Positions 1 through 7,866 of a stretch of 64,000 nucleotides of DNA are shown piece by piece. The stretch comes from Bacteroidales bacterium (GTDB lineage Bacteria; Bacteroidota; Bacteroidia; Bacteroidales; UBA932), in assembly GCA_017630215.1 (NCBI GenBank), contig JAGBVR010000010.1:62001-126000 (forward strand), in the 5' to 3' direction. A model generated the notes under the pieces. It had not been told where the DNA came from and did no database searches. It was given only the letters and a program-made list of their open reading frames with translations. The position numbers were made by a program, and so were the translations under genes. Position 1 is the stretch's first letter. Each line of letters begins with the position of its first letter.

Positions 1-360
1 CGGAATACCGTTATTGTAAAGTACAAGCTGGAAAATAGCAGGATCAAGGATGATATCCCTATGATTCGACAAGGCCAAAAACCTCTTTGACGGATCAATA
101 TTGGAAATTCCGTCATATGAAAAATTCCTGGCTGTATGCTCAAGTACCCAACGGACAAATTTGCTCATTACAAGTACTTGAAAATCATCTATCGTCTTTA
201 TGCTCTTAAGAAGATTCTTCAAAAATTCCGGTGATTCCTCCGGAAAAAACTGCTGAGATACACGCGAAAGCAAAGGGAACTCCGCCAATTTGCTAAGTGC
301 CTCCGCTGCTTCTGCATCCGTATACGGACTGATGCTCTCAAATTCTGACAAATCAATCAT
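1..360 (-). CDS. Acyltransferase, PlsC-like (3' part outside window)
   Basis: A leftward reading frame opens at the ATG complementary to 358-360 and stays open for 120 codons to the window edge, so only the N-terminal part is present. The protein contains NHRDIILDPA near residue 105. This resembles motif I of glycerolipid acyltransferases (NHxxxxD), although here the second Asp is six rather than five residues after the His. The family transfers an acyl group to a glycerophosphate or similar lipid at the inner membrane. It lies 83 nt downstream of queA on the same strand. Function is assigned from this single motif. Confidence 0.55.
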   Translation of the reverse strand, partial: MIDLSEFESISPYTDAEAAEALSKLAEFPLLSRVSQQFFPEESPEFLKNLLKSIKTIDDFQVLVMSKFVRWVLEHTARNFSYDGISNIDPSKRFLALSNHRDIILDPAIFQLVLYNNGIP

Positions 361-442
361 CGTTCAAAAGTGTAAGATTAGTACAATTTGCAAATTTAAA
401 ATCTTTTTGCAAAACTGCAAACTCCGACAAAGTCAATCCGGC

Positions 443-1651
443 TTATTTGCGGAACAAGACGGAACTGTCGCCATAGCTCAGGAAGCGGAAATCGTGCCCA
501 AGAGCATAATCATAAATCTTTTCCCAATTACCTCCCACAAACGCCGATATAAGAAGGAGAAGAGTGCTCTGCGGCTGGTGGAAATTTGTCACCAGCACGT
601 CCACGACACGGAAACGGAATCCTGGAACGATAATTATTCTGGTTCCAAGACTCAATTCCGACTTATTATTGTCTTTCAAGTACCGGATTATTGCAGTAAT
701 GGACTGCTCCAGAGAGTATTCATAATCCCTTGAATACGGATCCCACTGGTCTACATCTGAAGGATAGCCGGTCTCGATACAGCTTACACCTATATAATAT
801 AAGGACTCCAGTGTGCGTACTGAAGTCGTACCCACAGCCACAACCTTCCCTTTGTTTTCAAGCAGCCTTTCCAATAAGGAAAGAGTAACAACAAACGGTT
901 CACGATGCATTGTATGCTCGGAAACGAGAGAACTTTTCACCGGCAGGAATGTACCGGCTCCGACATGGAGGCAGACTGTATCAGTGATGATATTTTTCTT
1001 TCTGATAGACTCCAGGACAGCATCTGTAAAATGAAGTCCTGCTGTAGGAGCGGCAACTGAACCACGGAATCGGGCATATAGAGTCTGATAACGTTCCAGA
1101 TCGATCTGCTCGGTATCACGGTTCAAATATGGGGGAATAGGAATTGAGCCGCACACTTCAAGAACCTTGGAAAACGGTGCTTTATTGTCCCATCTAAATT
1201 CCACTATGGAAGTCTCGCCAACCCTCTCAATCAGGTCAGCTTTAAGATTCATAATATCAATTTCCCTTTCATTCAATGGATTATATAATGACAAGGTATC
1301 ATTCTTCCATCTCTTGACATTTCCGACAATGCATTTCCATCTGCATCTGTCTGTAGTAGCAAAGCTGCTGACATACTCTTCAGGCATTACCGGTTCAAGA
1401 CAGAAGATCTCTATATGTGCTCCTGTAGACCTCTGAAAATGGAGCCTGGCCGGAACGACCTTCGTATCATTGAAGATCATCAATGAATTTTCAGGTAACT
1501 GATCTGATATAAGGGAGAAAGATGATTCAGATACATTTTCATTCTTATATATCAAAAGCTTGGACAAGTCACGCTGGGGAAGAGGATATTTGGCGATTCG
1601 CCCATCTGGTAACGTATAGTTATAGTCTTCTATTCTAATTTCAGGAATCAT
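443..1651 (-). CDS. queA: S-adenosylmethionine:tRNA ribosyltransferase-isomerase
   Basis: QueA transfers and isomerises the ribosyl moiety of SAM onto preQ1-modified tRNA, giving epoxyqueuosine in the wobble position of GUN anticodons. The sequence shows the family opening (IRIEDYNYTLPDGRIAKYPL), the NDTKVVPARLHF segment, AAPTAGLHFT, LHVGAGTFLPV and the C-terminal VTNFHQPQSTLLLLISAF. Length is about 402 residues, typical of the Bacteroidetes form. I chose the ATG at 1651 because conserved sequence begins four residues later. In-frame ATGs at 1663 and 1687 are possible. A perfect palindrome lies upstream at 1719-1732. Confidence 0.93.
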   Translation of the reverse strand: MIPEIRIEDYNYTLPDGRIAKYPLPQRDLSKLLIYKNENVSESSFSLISDQLPENSLMIFNDTKVVPARLHFQRSTGAHIEIFCLEPVMPEEYVSSFATTDRCRWKCIVGNVKRWKNDTLSLYNPLNEREIDIMNLKADLIERVGETSIVEFRWDNKAPFSKVLEVCGSIPIPPYLNRDTEQIDLERYQTLYARFRGSVAAPTAGLHFTDAVLESIRKKNIITDTVCLHVGAGTFLPVKSSLVSEHTMHREPFVVTLSLLERLLENKGKVVAVGTTSVRTLESLYYIGVSCIETGYPSDVDQWDPYSRDYEYSLEQSITAIIRYLKDNNKSELSLGTRIIIVPGFRFRVVDVLVTNFHQPQSTLLLLISAFVGGNWEKIYDYALGHDFRFLSYGDSSVLFRK

Positions 1652-1687
1652 AGCGTACTGCATTATTTTCAGTGCAAATTTAGTCAT

Positions 1688-2154
1688 TTACTTATGAAAA
1701 ATGAAATTTCGGCAGTAAGTTACATATGTAACCAACAATAACATTACAGAATTACATCTCCTTATTACATATGTAATTAATATTAAAGTATATTCATATT
1801 GCTTGCGTTACTTTTGTCAATGTTACACTTATAGCATAATTTTCTCTTATAGTTAAATCTTATAGCCTACTAATGCGTTGATAATCTGATATTTAATTGC
1901 TTTTATATCAAGCTATACTATTGATTATATTTGTAAGTGATCGAGAATATGCCCTTTTTAGACTCAATTTCCCCATAATTCGCATTTATTATTAAAATAA
2001 CTCTCTAATACTCAGAATATAATACATGGTAACCTAAAGTATTTTATAATAGTTATCCATACGTTATTACAGGTGTATTTACAAATATTAACTAAAAAAT
2101 CATTTGTCTGTTACAAAAATTCTTGCTACATTTGTAACATAATAGTAAACAATA
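1688..2154. promoter_or_regulatory. AT-rich intergenic region with TTACATATGTAA palindromes
   Basis: About 470 nt without a gene between divergent queA and the XRE gene. It contains two perfect 14-bp palindromes, GTTACATATGTAAC (1719-1732) and ATTACATATGTAAT (1764-1777), sharing the core TTACATATGTAA. A looser inverted pair, GTTACAAA (2110-2117) and TTTGTAAC (2131-2138), overlaps the XRE promoter. The shared GTTACA/TGTAAC half-site suggests operator sites for a dimeric regulator, possibly the adjacent XRE protein. That assignment is inference. Confidence 0.5.
2103..2134 (+). promoter_or_regulatory. Bacteroidetes-type promoter of the XRE gene
   Basis: TTTG (2103-2106), a 20-base spacer and TACATTTG (2127-2134) match the Bacteroidetes sigma-ABfr consensus. 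The element sits 20 nt before the XRE start codon. The inverted pair GTTACAAA/TTTGTAAC spans the -7 element, which fits autorepression. Confidence 0.75.
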
Positions 2155-2595
2155 ATGAATAACAGGTTAAAGCAATTTCTCGCAGCAGAGAACATCACGC
2201 AGGCACAGTTTGCAGACAATCTCAATGTTGTCCGCGCAAGTGTATCTCATGTATTGTCTGGAAGAAATAATCCAGGATTCGATTTCATCAAGGCAATCAT
2301 GGCCAAATACCCTCGCCTGAATATCGAGTGGCTGATTTTTGGAAAAGGCAAGATGTATAGGGATATGGAGAGTGCAAAAGAAGAGGTTCAGCAAGATGAT
2401 CAGCTATTCCCTATTTCTGAGACAGAAACACCTCTGAGAATCCAGGAAATTGTACATGAGGACATTCTACCGAATCCTGAGCCAGCCACGAGTGAAATGA
2501 ATAGTTTAGATAGCTTGGGGCAATCCTTTAATAAACAGAGAAAAGTGCTGAAAATCCTTATACTTTTTGATGATGGAACTTTTCAGGAAATGTAG
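2155..2595 (+). CDS. XRE-family HTH transcriptional regulator
   Basis: A 146-residue protein with an N-terminal helix-turn-helix (residues ~5-60: RLKQFLAAENITQAQFADN, then VVRASVSHVLSGRNNPGFDF). An acidic, Pro-rich linker follows, then a short C-terminal segment (KQRKVLKILILFDDGTFQEM) of a kind seen in many Bacteroidales XRE proteins. It should bind DNA as a dimer. Candidate operators are the palindromes just upstream. The gene is monocistronic, bounded by its own promoter and a terminator at 2597-2626. Targets are unknown. Confidence 0.85.
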   Translation: MNNRLKQFLAAENITQAQFADNLNVVRASVSHVLSGRNNPGFDFIKAIMAKYPRLNIEWLIFGKGKMYRDMESAKEEVQQDDQLFPISETETPLRIQEIVHEDILPNPEPATSEMNSLDSLGQSFNKQRKVLKILILFDDGTFQEM

Positions 2596-2596
2596 A

Positions 2597-2626
2597 AAAG
2601 TACTGCTAAAGCGGTACTTTTTTATT
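2597..2626 (+). terminator. Rho-independent terminator after the XRE gene
   Basis: AAAGTAC (2597-2603) pairs with GTACTTT (2614-2620), extended by a T-G wobble and a GC/GC step around a TAAA loop. A T-rich run follows. Confidence 0.8.
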
Positions 2627-2633
2627 ATATTTG
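2626..2633 (+). promoter_or_regulatory. -7 element upstream of pyrD
   Basis: TATATTTG matches TAnnTTTG and lies 21 nt before the pyrD ATG, directly after the terminator of the preceding gene. No clear TTTG -33 box is seen at the usual distance. Confidence 0.55.
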
Positions 2634-2654
2634 TGTCTTTAAGAGCTATAACTT

Positions 2655-3695
2655 ATGTACAAACATTTCCTCAAACCAATTTTGTTCAGATTCAACCCTG
2701 AAACTGCGCATAACATCCTTTTTAAATGTCTTGCCGTCCTTAGGCATATCCCGTTTGCACAGTCAATAATAAGAGCTATATACAAGAAAGAGTCACCAGC
2801 CTTGGAAAAAGAGGTTTTCGGCATCAAGTTTCCTAATCCTGTCGGGTTAGCTGGAGGTCTTGATAAAAACGGTGAGTTCTACAATGATATGGCAAACTTC
2901 GGCTTCGGATTTGTCGAAATAGGTTCCCTCACTCCGCTTCCTCAAGATGGAAATCCTAAACCGAGATGCTTCAGAATACCTGGTGACAAGGCCATTATCA
3001 ATCGATTCGGCATTAATAACAAGGGCGTTAAGAATGCGGTAGAACATCTCAAGAAGGTACGTCCTGAAGTTATTGTAGCTGCTAATATTTCTAAGAATAC
3101 CACTAGCATAAACGAGGATGCAGCCAAGGATTATGAAAAATCCTTTGGATTGCTATATGATTTTGTGGACATGTTCGTAGTTAATGTTTCATGTCCTAAC
3201 GTCGTGGGACTCACTTCATTGCAAGATATATCGTTCCTTGGAGAAATTGTAGATAAACTTCTTGATCTCCGAATGTACTACGATAATTACAAGCCTGTCC
3301 TGCTGAAAGTTTCCCCAGATCTGGCTCATCAGCAGCTTGATGAAATAATTGACTACTGCCTTCGCTCCGGAATCGACGGTATCGTAGCAGGAAACACTAC
3401 CAGAAGCCGTGAAGGCATCACCAGCATAAGCAAGGAAAAGATCGAAGCTATCGGAAACGGAGGAATGTCCGGAGCACCGGTACACAAGAAGAATCTGGAA
3501 CTTGTCAGATATATTCACAGAAGATCTGAAGGAAAGCTTCCGATAATCGGCGTCGGAGGAATCATGTCTCCACAGCAAGCAAAGGCCATGCTTGATGCCG
3601 GTGCATCACTGGTGGAAATTTATTCGGGATTCATCTTCGAAGGTCCTGCATTGATCAAGAATATCATCAAATATCTGGAAAACGACGCAAAATGA
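2655..3695 (+). CDS. pyrD: Dihydroorotate dehydrogenase (quinone), class 2
   Basis: Oxidises dihydroorotate to orotate in pyrimidine synthesis, passing electrons through FMN to membrane quinone. At 346 residues it has the extra N-terminal helices that place class 2 enzymes on the membrane. Visible motifs are FPNPVGLAGGLDKNGEF (~59-75), VNVSCPN with the catalytic Ser (~residue 178), GIVAGNTT, and the FMN-phosphate loop IIGVGGI. Its stop overlaps the start of cinA (ATGA), so the two are probably cotranscribed. Confidence 0.95.
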   Translation: MYKHFLKPILFRFNPETAHNILFKCLAVLRHIPFAQSIIRAIYKKESPALEKEVFGIKFPNPVGLAGGLDKNGEFYNDMANFGFGFVEIGSLTPLPQDGNPKPRCFRIPGDKAIINRFGINNKGVKNAVEHLKKVRPEVIVAANISKNTTSINEDAAKDYEKSFGLLYDFVDMFVVNVSCPNVVGLTSLQDISFLGEIVDKLLDLRMYYDNYKPVLLKVSPDLAHQQLDEIIDYCLRSGIDGIVAGNTTRSREGITSISKEKIEAIGNGGMSGAPVHKKNLELVRYIHRRSEGKLPIIGVGGIMSPQQAKAMLDAGASLVEIYSGFIFEGPALIKNIIKYLENDAK

Positions 3696-4963
3696 TCAAG
3701 GCATCCATCTGTACAATTGGCGACGAAATCCTTATCGGACAGGTCATTGATACGAATTCCTCAAGTATCTCACTGGCTCTTAATGAGATAGGAGTAAAAG
3801 TTTCCAGAATGGTATCTATCGGGGATGAGCGCAACTGTATCATCGGAACGCTTGCCCGGGAGTTGAATGAGAACGACATCGTTATCGTTACCGGCGGTCT
3901 AGGACCGACAAAAGATGATATAACCAAGAACGCGCTTGCAGAACTTTCCGAGTCCACAGCATTCAAGATGGACGAAAGACAGTTGGAAATCATACATAAT
4001 CTATTGAGTGCAAGAGGATTGGATGTACTGGATATCAATATAGCCCAGGCATCTGTTCCTGATACCTGCGAAGTGATTCCTAACCGTCTCGGTACTGCCC
4101 CGATAATGGTTTTCAGATTCGATGAGAAAAGATTCGGTCACCCCGCTACCCTGTTTTCTTTGCCGGGAGTACCGTTTGAAGCCATAGGAGCACTTCCTGA
4201 CATTCTTGAAGACATAAAGTCACATCATTCATTATCAGATATTTACCACCGCACCGTGATGACATACGGCATAGCGGAATCTGCATTGGCAAAGATGATC
4301 GAAGAATGGGAGGACAATCTCCCTGAGGATATGCATCTGGCATACCTTCCAAATCCTCTTACTGGAGTCAGACTGAGATTGTCAATCTATGGAAGCCGAA
4401 AAGAGGATGCAGAAAGAAGAATTGATGCCGAAATTGCATCTTTGAAAGGCATTTTAGGCGATGCCATGTACTCAGAGATGGATGATACCCTCGAAGGATG
4501 TATCGGCCGTATATTGACTGAAAATGGCAAGACCCTTTCTGCAGCAGAATCCTGCACAGGAGGAACCATTTCCTCACTTATTACCTCCATTGCAGGCTCC
4601 TCTGCATATTTTCTCGGATCTGTCACATCATATGCCAATAGTGTAAAGACCGGAGTTTTAGGAGTAGCGGAGGAAATCATTTCCCGTTACGGTGCAGTAA
4701 GCAGCGAATGTGTAGCAGCCATGGCTGAAGGAGTCAGGAAACTTACCGGCAGCGATTACTCTGTGGCCACCTCTGGAATCGCCGGTCCCGGAGGTGGAAG
4801 TGACCATAAGCCTGTAGGTCTTGTATGGATAGGAGTAAGCTCTGAAAAGGGTACAGAGACCTTCTGCGCAGTCTTCAAAAGTAACCGAAAACGCAATATC
4901 GAGCGCTTTGCCTCGACTGCGCTCAACTATTTGAGGGTAAAAATTGTAAACGAGCTTAAATAA
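3692..4963 (+). CDS. cinA: CinA family protein (MoCF domain + nicotinamide-nucleotide amidase)
   Basis: A two-domain protein of 423 residues. The N-terminal MoCF-like domain (ICTIGDEILIGQVIDTNSS, then VTGGLGPTKDDITK) is related to molybdopterin-binding and, in some CinA proteins, ADP-ribose pyrophosphatase activity. The C-terminal PncC domain (from ~270: LSAAESCTGGTISSLI, then ATSGIAGPGGG) deamidates NMN to nicotinic acid mononucleotide in pyridine-nucleotide recycling. It starts on the last four bases of pyrD. Confidence 0.92.
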   Translation: MIKASICTIGDEILIGQVIDTNSSSISLALNEIGVKVSRMVSIGDERNCIIGTLARELNENDIVIVTGGLGPTKDDITKNALAELSESTAFKMDERQLEIIHNLLSARGLDVLDINIAQASVPDTCEVIPNRLGTAPIMVFRFDEKRFGHPATLFSLPGVPFEAIGALPDILEDIKSHHSLSDIYHRTVMTYGIAESALAKMIEEWEDNLPEDMHLAYLPNPLTGVRLRLSIYGSRKEDAERRIDAEIASLKGILGDAMYSEMDDTLEGCIGRILTENGKTLSAAESCTGGTISSLITSIAGSSAYFLGSVTSYANSVKTGVLGVAEEIISRYGAVSSECVAAMAEGVRKLTGSDYSVATSGIAGPGGGSDHKPVGLVWIGVSSEKGTETFCAVFKSNRKRNIERFASTALNYLRVKIVNELK

Positions 4964-4981
4964 CTTATAATCAGTCCACGA

Positions 4982-5015
4982 AACATTTTTGTTTAAGCTA
5001 ATAACATTTTTGTTT
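4982..5015 (+). repeat. Tandem copy of a 13-bp AT-rich word
   Basis: AACATTTTTGTTT occurs at 4982-4994 and again at 5003-5015, between cinA and the EamA gene. It may be part of the transporter's promoter region. No canonical promoter spacing is seen. Confidence 0.4.
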
Positions 5016-5098
5016 CATAAAATTTGTAAACAATAAGGCAGGCTTATATCAGGACATAACTAACTATCCGATAAAGCTTTAGATAAAAAGGGAGATAA

Positions 5099-6037
5099 AT
5101 GGAGGTAGCACACTCAAGATACATTAAAAAGAAGAAAAGGATTACCCTAAATGGCGTTTTCTATGCCATAATTTCATCATGCTCCTTCGGCTTCTCCCCT
5201 CTTTTCAGCCTCGGCCTGCTTGCTGCCGGTCTGAGTAATTTTGACGTTCTTTCATATCGTTGGGCTGTTGCTGCCATAGTACTTATGATTTATGCGGCAT
5301 CAAAGGGCAAGACACTTAAACTTGGATCATTTGATGAAGTATGGAAAGTCATCCTGCTGAGCCTTTTGCGTTCGATCACATCGATCACTCTCCTGATTGG
5401 ATATGCCAATATTGCCAGTGGAATTGCGTCCACTATAAACTTCATGTACCCGGTAGTCGTAGCACTTTGCATGATGCTCTTCTTTGGAGAAAGGAAATCA
5501 TTGGTCAATATCATATCTATCTTGATATCCATATTCGGAGTGTATCTTCTCGCATCAGGAGATGGTCTCAAAGTGGAAGGTGGAAATACTGCATTGGGAC
5601 TGGCCTGTTCTATAATATCCGCATTCTCATTTGCAGCCTATTATATTTTGATGAAACAGGTAAAGGCAGACAAGATAGAAGTAGTGAAATTCACCACTTG
5701 GATAATGATGCTGAGCGCCGTCTATTTCATCATATGCGGATTTGTTTTTGACGGCAGGATAACACCTGTATCAGACATCAGGCTCTGGGGACTGATCGCG
5801 GGACTTGGATTATGGTCGACTATGGTATCAAACTTCACCGGAGTAAAGGCTGTAAGAAGAATAGGACCGACTATGACATCGATCCTTGGCGCTCTTCAGC
5901 CTCTCACTGCTGTAGTATTGGGAGTTCTATTCCTCGATGAACATCTGGGAATACGTACAATTGCCGGTATCAGTATCATAATGGTGACCGTTACCTTTAT
6001 TGTTGCTCACCAGCAGACACGCAAGCACCATCATTGA
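5099..6037 (+). CDS. EamA/DMT-family transporter
   Basis: A 312-residue integral membrane protein with about ten hydrophobic segments in two homologous halves, as in drug/metabolite transporters. The second half shows LGALQPLTAVVLGVLFLDEH, typical of EamA repeats. The substrate is unknown. The ATG is preceded by AAAAGGGAG, an acceptable ribosome-binding site. The last 7 nt overlap the convergent M19 dipeptidase gene. Confidence 0.88.
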   Translation: MEVAHSRYIKKKKRITLNGVFYAIISSCSFGFSPLFSLGLLAAGLSNFDVLSYRWAVAAIVLMIYAASKGKTLKLGSFDEVWKVILLSLLRSITSITLLIGYANIASGIASTINFMYPVVVALCMMLFFGERKSLVNIISILISIFGVYLLASGDGLKVEGGNTALGLACSIISAFSFAAYYILMKQVKADKIEVVKFTTWIMMLSAVYFIICGFVFDGRITPVSDIRLWGLIAGLGLWSTMVSNFTGVKAVRRIGPTMTSILGALQPLTAVVLGVLFLDEHLGIRTIAGISIIMVTVTFIVAHQQTRKHHH

Positions 6038-7107
6038 CAAGCCTGCATCACACGGAAGAAATTTCCGGATGCCACCTTTTCAATATCAGATTCAGTATAC
6101 CCTCTTCTACGCATTTCGTCGAATACGAGAGAGAATTTAGAAATATCTTCCATTCCTTCAGGAGTGACCTCTATACCATCAAAATCAGAACCAAGTCCGA
6201 CATGGTCAATACCGACTAATTCGACAATATGATCTATATGATCCACAATCCTCCTGTATGACGGACGCTCAAGGGCATTCAATTCATCCTGAACGGCATT
6301 CCAGGCGGTTCTCTTCCGGGAATCTGCAGGATCAGCTATGAATTCATTCTCGATCGATTCTCCCCTTTCCATTATACCGGAATCATTCAAGATAGTCCTG
6401 AAGCCTGAATCAAGAAAGACAGGATAGAAATTGACCTGCACGACTCCCCCCGCCTCGGCAAGCTTCCTTATCATATCATCAGTAAGGTTGCGAGGATGAC
6501 CAGCCAATGCCCTGCAGCATGAATGCGTAGCCACAACAGGCTTGCTCGACAGACTTAACACATCGTAAAATGCATCATCAGAAATATGGGAAACATCGAT
6601 CAGCATTCCCAGACGATTCATCTGCGCCACAAGTTCCCTACCGAACGGACTCAATCCATTCCATCGCTTGGATTCTGGAGCACAGGAGTCACAGATCTGA
6701 TTATTACCTGAATGACATAGGGTGACATACCTGACACCTGCTTCATAAAACTTTCTGAGTTCATCCAGAGACTCACCTATAGCAGAACCATTCTCAAGGC
6801 CAATGAATATGGACAATAGTCCTTTTGCCTTATTCTCCATAGCTTGAGCTACGGATGTAGTGAATACAGCATAAGGATTGTTTTCTAATGAATTCTGTAC
6901 TCCATCCAGCATCCTGTAAGCATATGACCTCGCTCTATCCGGCTCATTATCCATAGAGGCCGGCACATAAAGAGCAAAGAATACACCATCGACACCGCCT
7001 CTTCTAAGCTTCGGAATATCCACATGAGCATATGAATTGTCAATGGAAATATCCCTCAGACGCAGAATCTGAGAAGGTGTATCACAGTGCGAGTCTAGAA
7101 CAAACAT
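6031..7107 (-). CDS. Membrane dipeptidase (peptidase M19 family)
   Basis: A 358-residue zinc dipeptidase of the renal-dipeptidase family. Metal ligands are visible: LDSHCDTP (HxD at the N-terminus), IGLENG (bridging Glu), DVSHISD, ATHSCCRALAGHPRN and VGLGSDFDG. The family cleaves dipeptides, including some with a C-terminal D-residue. No signal peptide is present, so it is probably cytoplasmic. It is the last gene of the valS-to-dipeptidase run and follows the RNA methyltransferase by 10 nt. Confidence 0.92.
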   Translation of the reverse strand: MFVLDSHCDTPSQILRLRDISIDNSYAHVDIPKLRRGGVDGVFFALYVPASMDNEPDRARSYAYRMLDGVQNSLENNPYAVFTTSVAQAMENKAKGLLSIFIGLENGSAIGESLDELRKFYEAGVRYVTLCHSGNNQICDSCAPESKRWNGLSPFGRELVAQMNRLGMLIDVSHISDDAFYDVLSLSSKPVVATHSCCRALAGHPRNLTDDMIRKLAEAGGVVQVNFYPVFLDSGFRTILNDSGIMERGESIENEFIADPADSRKRTAWNAVQDELNALERPSYRRIVDHIDHIVELVGIDHVGLGSDFDGIEVTPEGMEDISKFSLVFDEMRRRGYTESDIEKVASGNFFRVMQACQ

Positions 7108-7117
7108 CAGACAAAAA

Positions 7118-7864
7118 TTATTTTATAATACGCTGTCTTACAGCCTCATACATAAGGATAGCTGAAGCAACGGATACATTGAGGGAAGTAATCTCTCCTG
7201 CCATTGGAATTGCAGCCTTATCATCGGCCAGATCAAGCATAGCCTGAGAAATACCCTTACCCTCAGACCCCATGATAATAGCAACAGGACCCGTCATGTC
7301 CACATCGTATATAAGTCTGTCTGTCTTCTCAGTGGCAGCAACGAGTCTGAAACCACTCTGCTTCAGATAATATGCAGCTACACGAAGATTGGAAACCTTG
7401 CATGTGTCGATTCTCATCAGAGCACCCGCAGAGGCCTTTACAGCATCCGCGTTCATAGCAGCACCTCCCTTTGCAGGTACAATGATACCATGCCCTCCTG
7501 CACACTCAAGACTTCTGGCAATAGCTCCAAGATTCCTGACATCACTCACGCCGTCAAGAATCACAAGAAGAGGATTCTCGCTTCGTGCAAGAGCTGTATT
7601 CACAAGATCCTCAATATCAACATAATCGATCTGTGAAATATAAGCGAGTACTCCCTGGTGTGATCCACGCACAGCCCTGTTGAGTTTTTCACCGGGAACA
7701 AACTGGAAAGGGATGTCATTTTCCTTCAAAAGTTCCATCAATTCCCTGAACTGGGCACCTTCAAGACCCTGTTTCAAAAGAACCTTATCAAACTTTTTTC
7801 CTGCTTTCACTGCCTCCAGTACCGGATGCATTCCGAACAGATACTGCATTTTCTTTTCTTCCAT
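7118..7864 (-). CDS. rlmB: TrmH-family RNA 2'-O-methyltransferase, RlmB-like
   Basis: A SPOUT-fold methyltransferase of 248 residues. An N-terminal substrate-binding domain (LFGMHPVLEAVKAGKKFDKV) is followed by the knotted SAM domain with ILDGVSDVRNLGAIAR (~102), IIMGSEGKGIS (~197) and SLNVSVASAILMYEA (~224). RlmB methylates G2251 in the 23S rRNA peptidyl-transferase loop. Close paralogues act on other sites, so the exact target is inferred. It is spaced 2 nt from the upstream ABC-F gene. Confidence 0.88.
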   Translation of the reverse strand: MEEKKMQYLFGMHPVLEAVKAGKKFDKVLLKQGLEGAQFRELMELLKENDIPFQFVPGEKLNRAVRGSHQGVLAYISQIDYVDIEDLVNTALARSENPLLVILDGVSDVRNLGAIARSLECAGGHGIIVPAKGGAAMNADAVKASAGALMRIDTCKVSNLRVAAYYLKQSGFRLVAATEKTDRLIYDVDMTGPVAIIMGSEGKGISQAMLDLADDKAAIPMAGEITSLNVSVASAILMYEAVRQRIIK

Positions 7865-7866
7865 AT

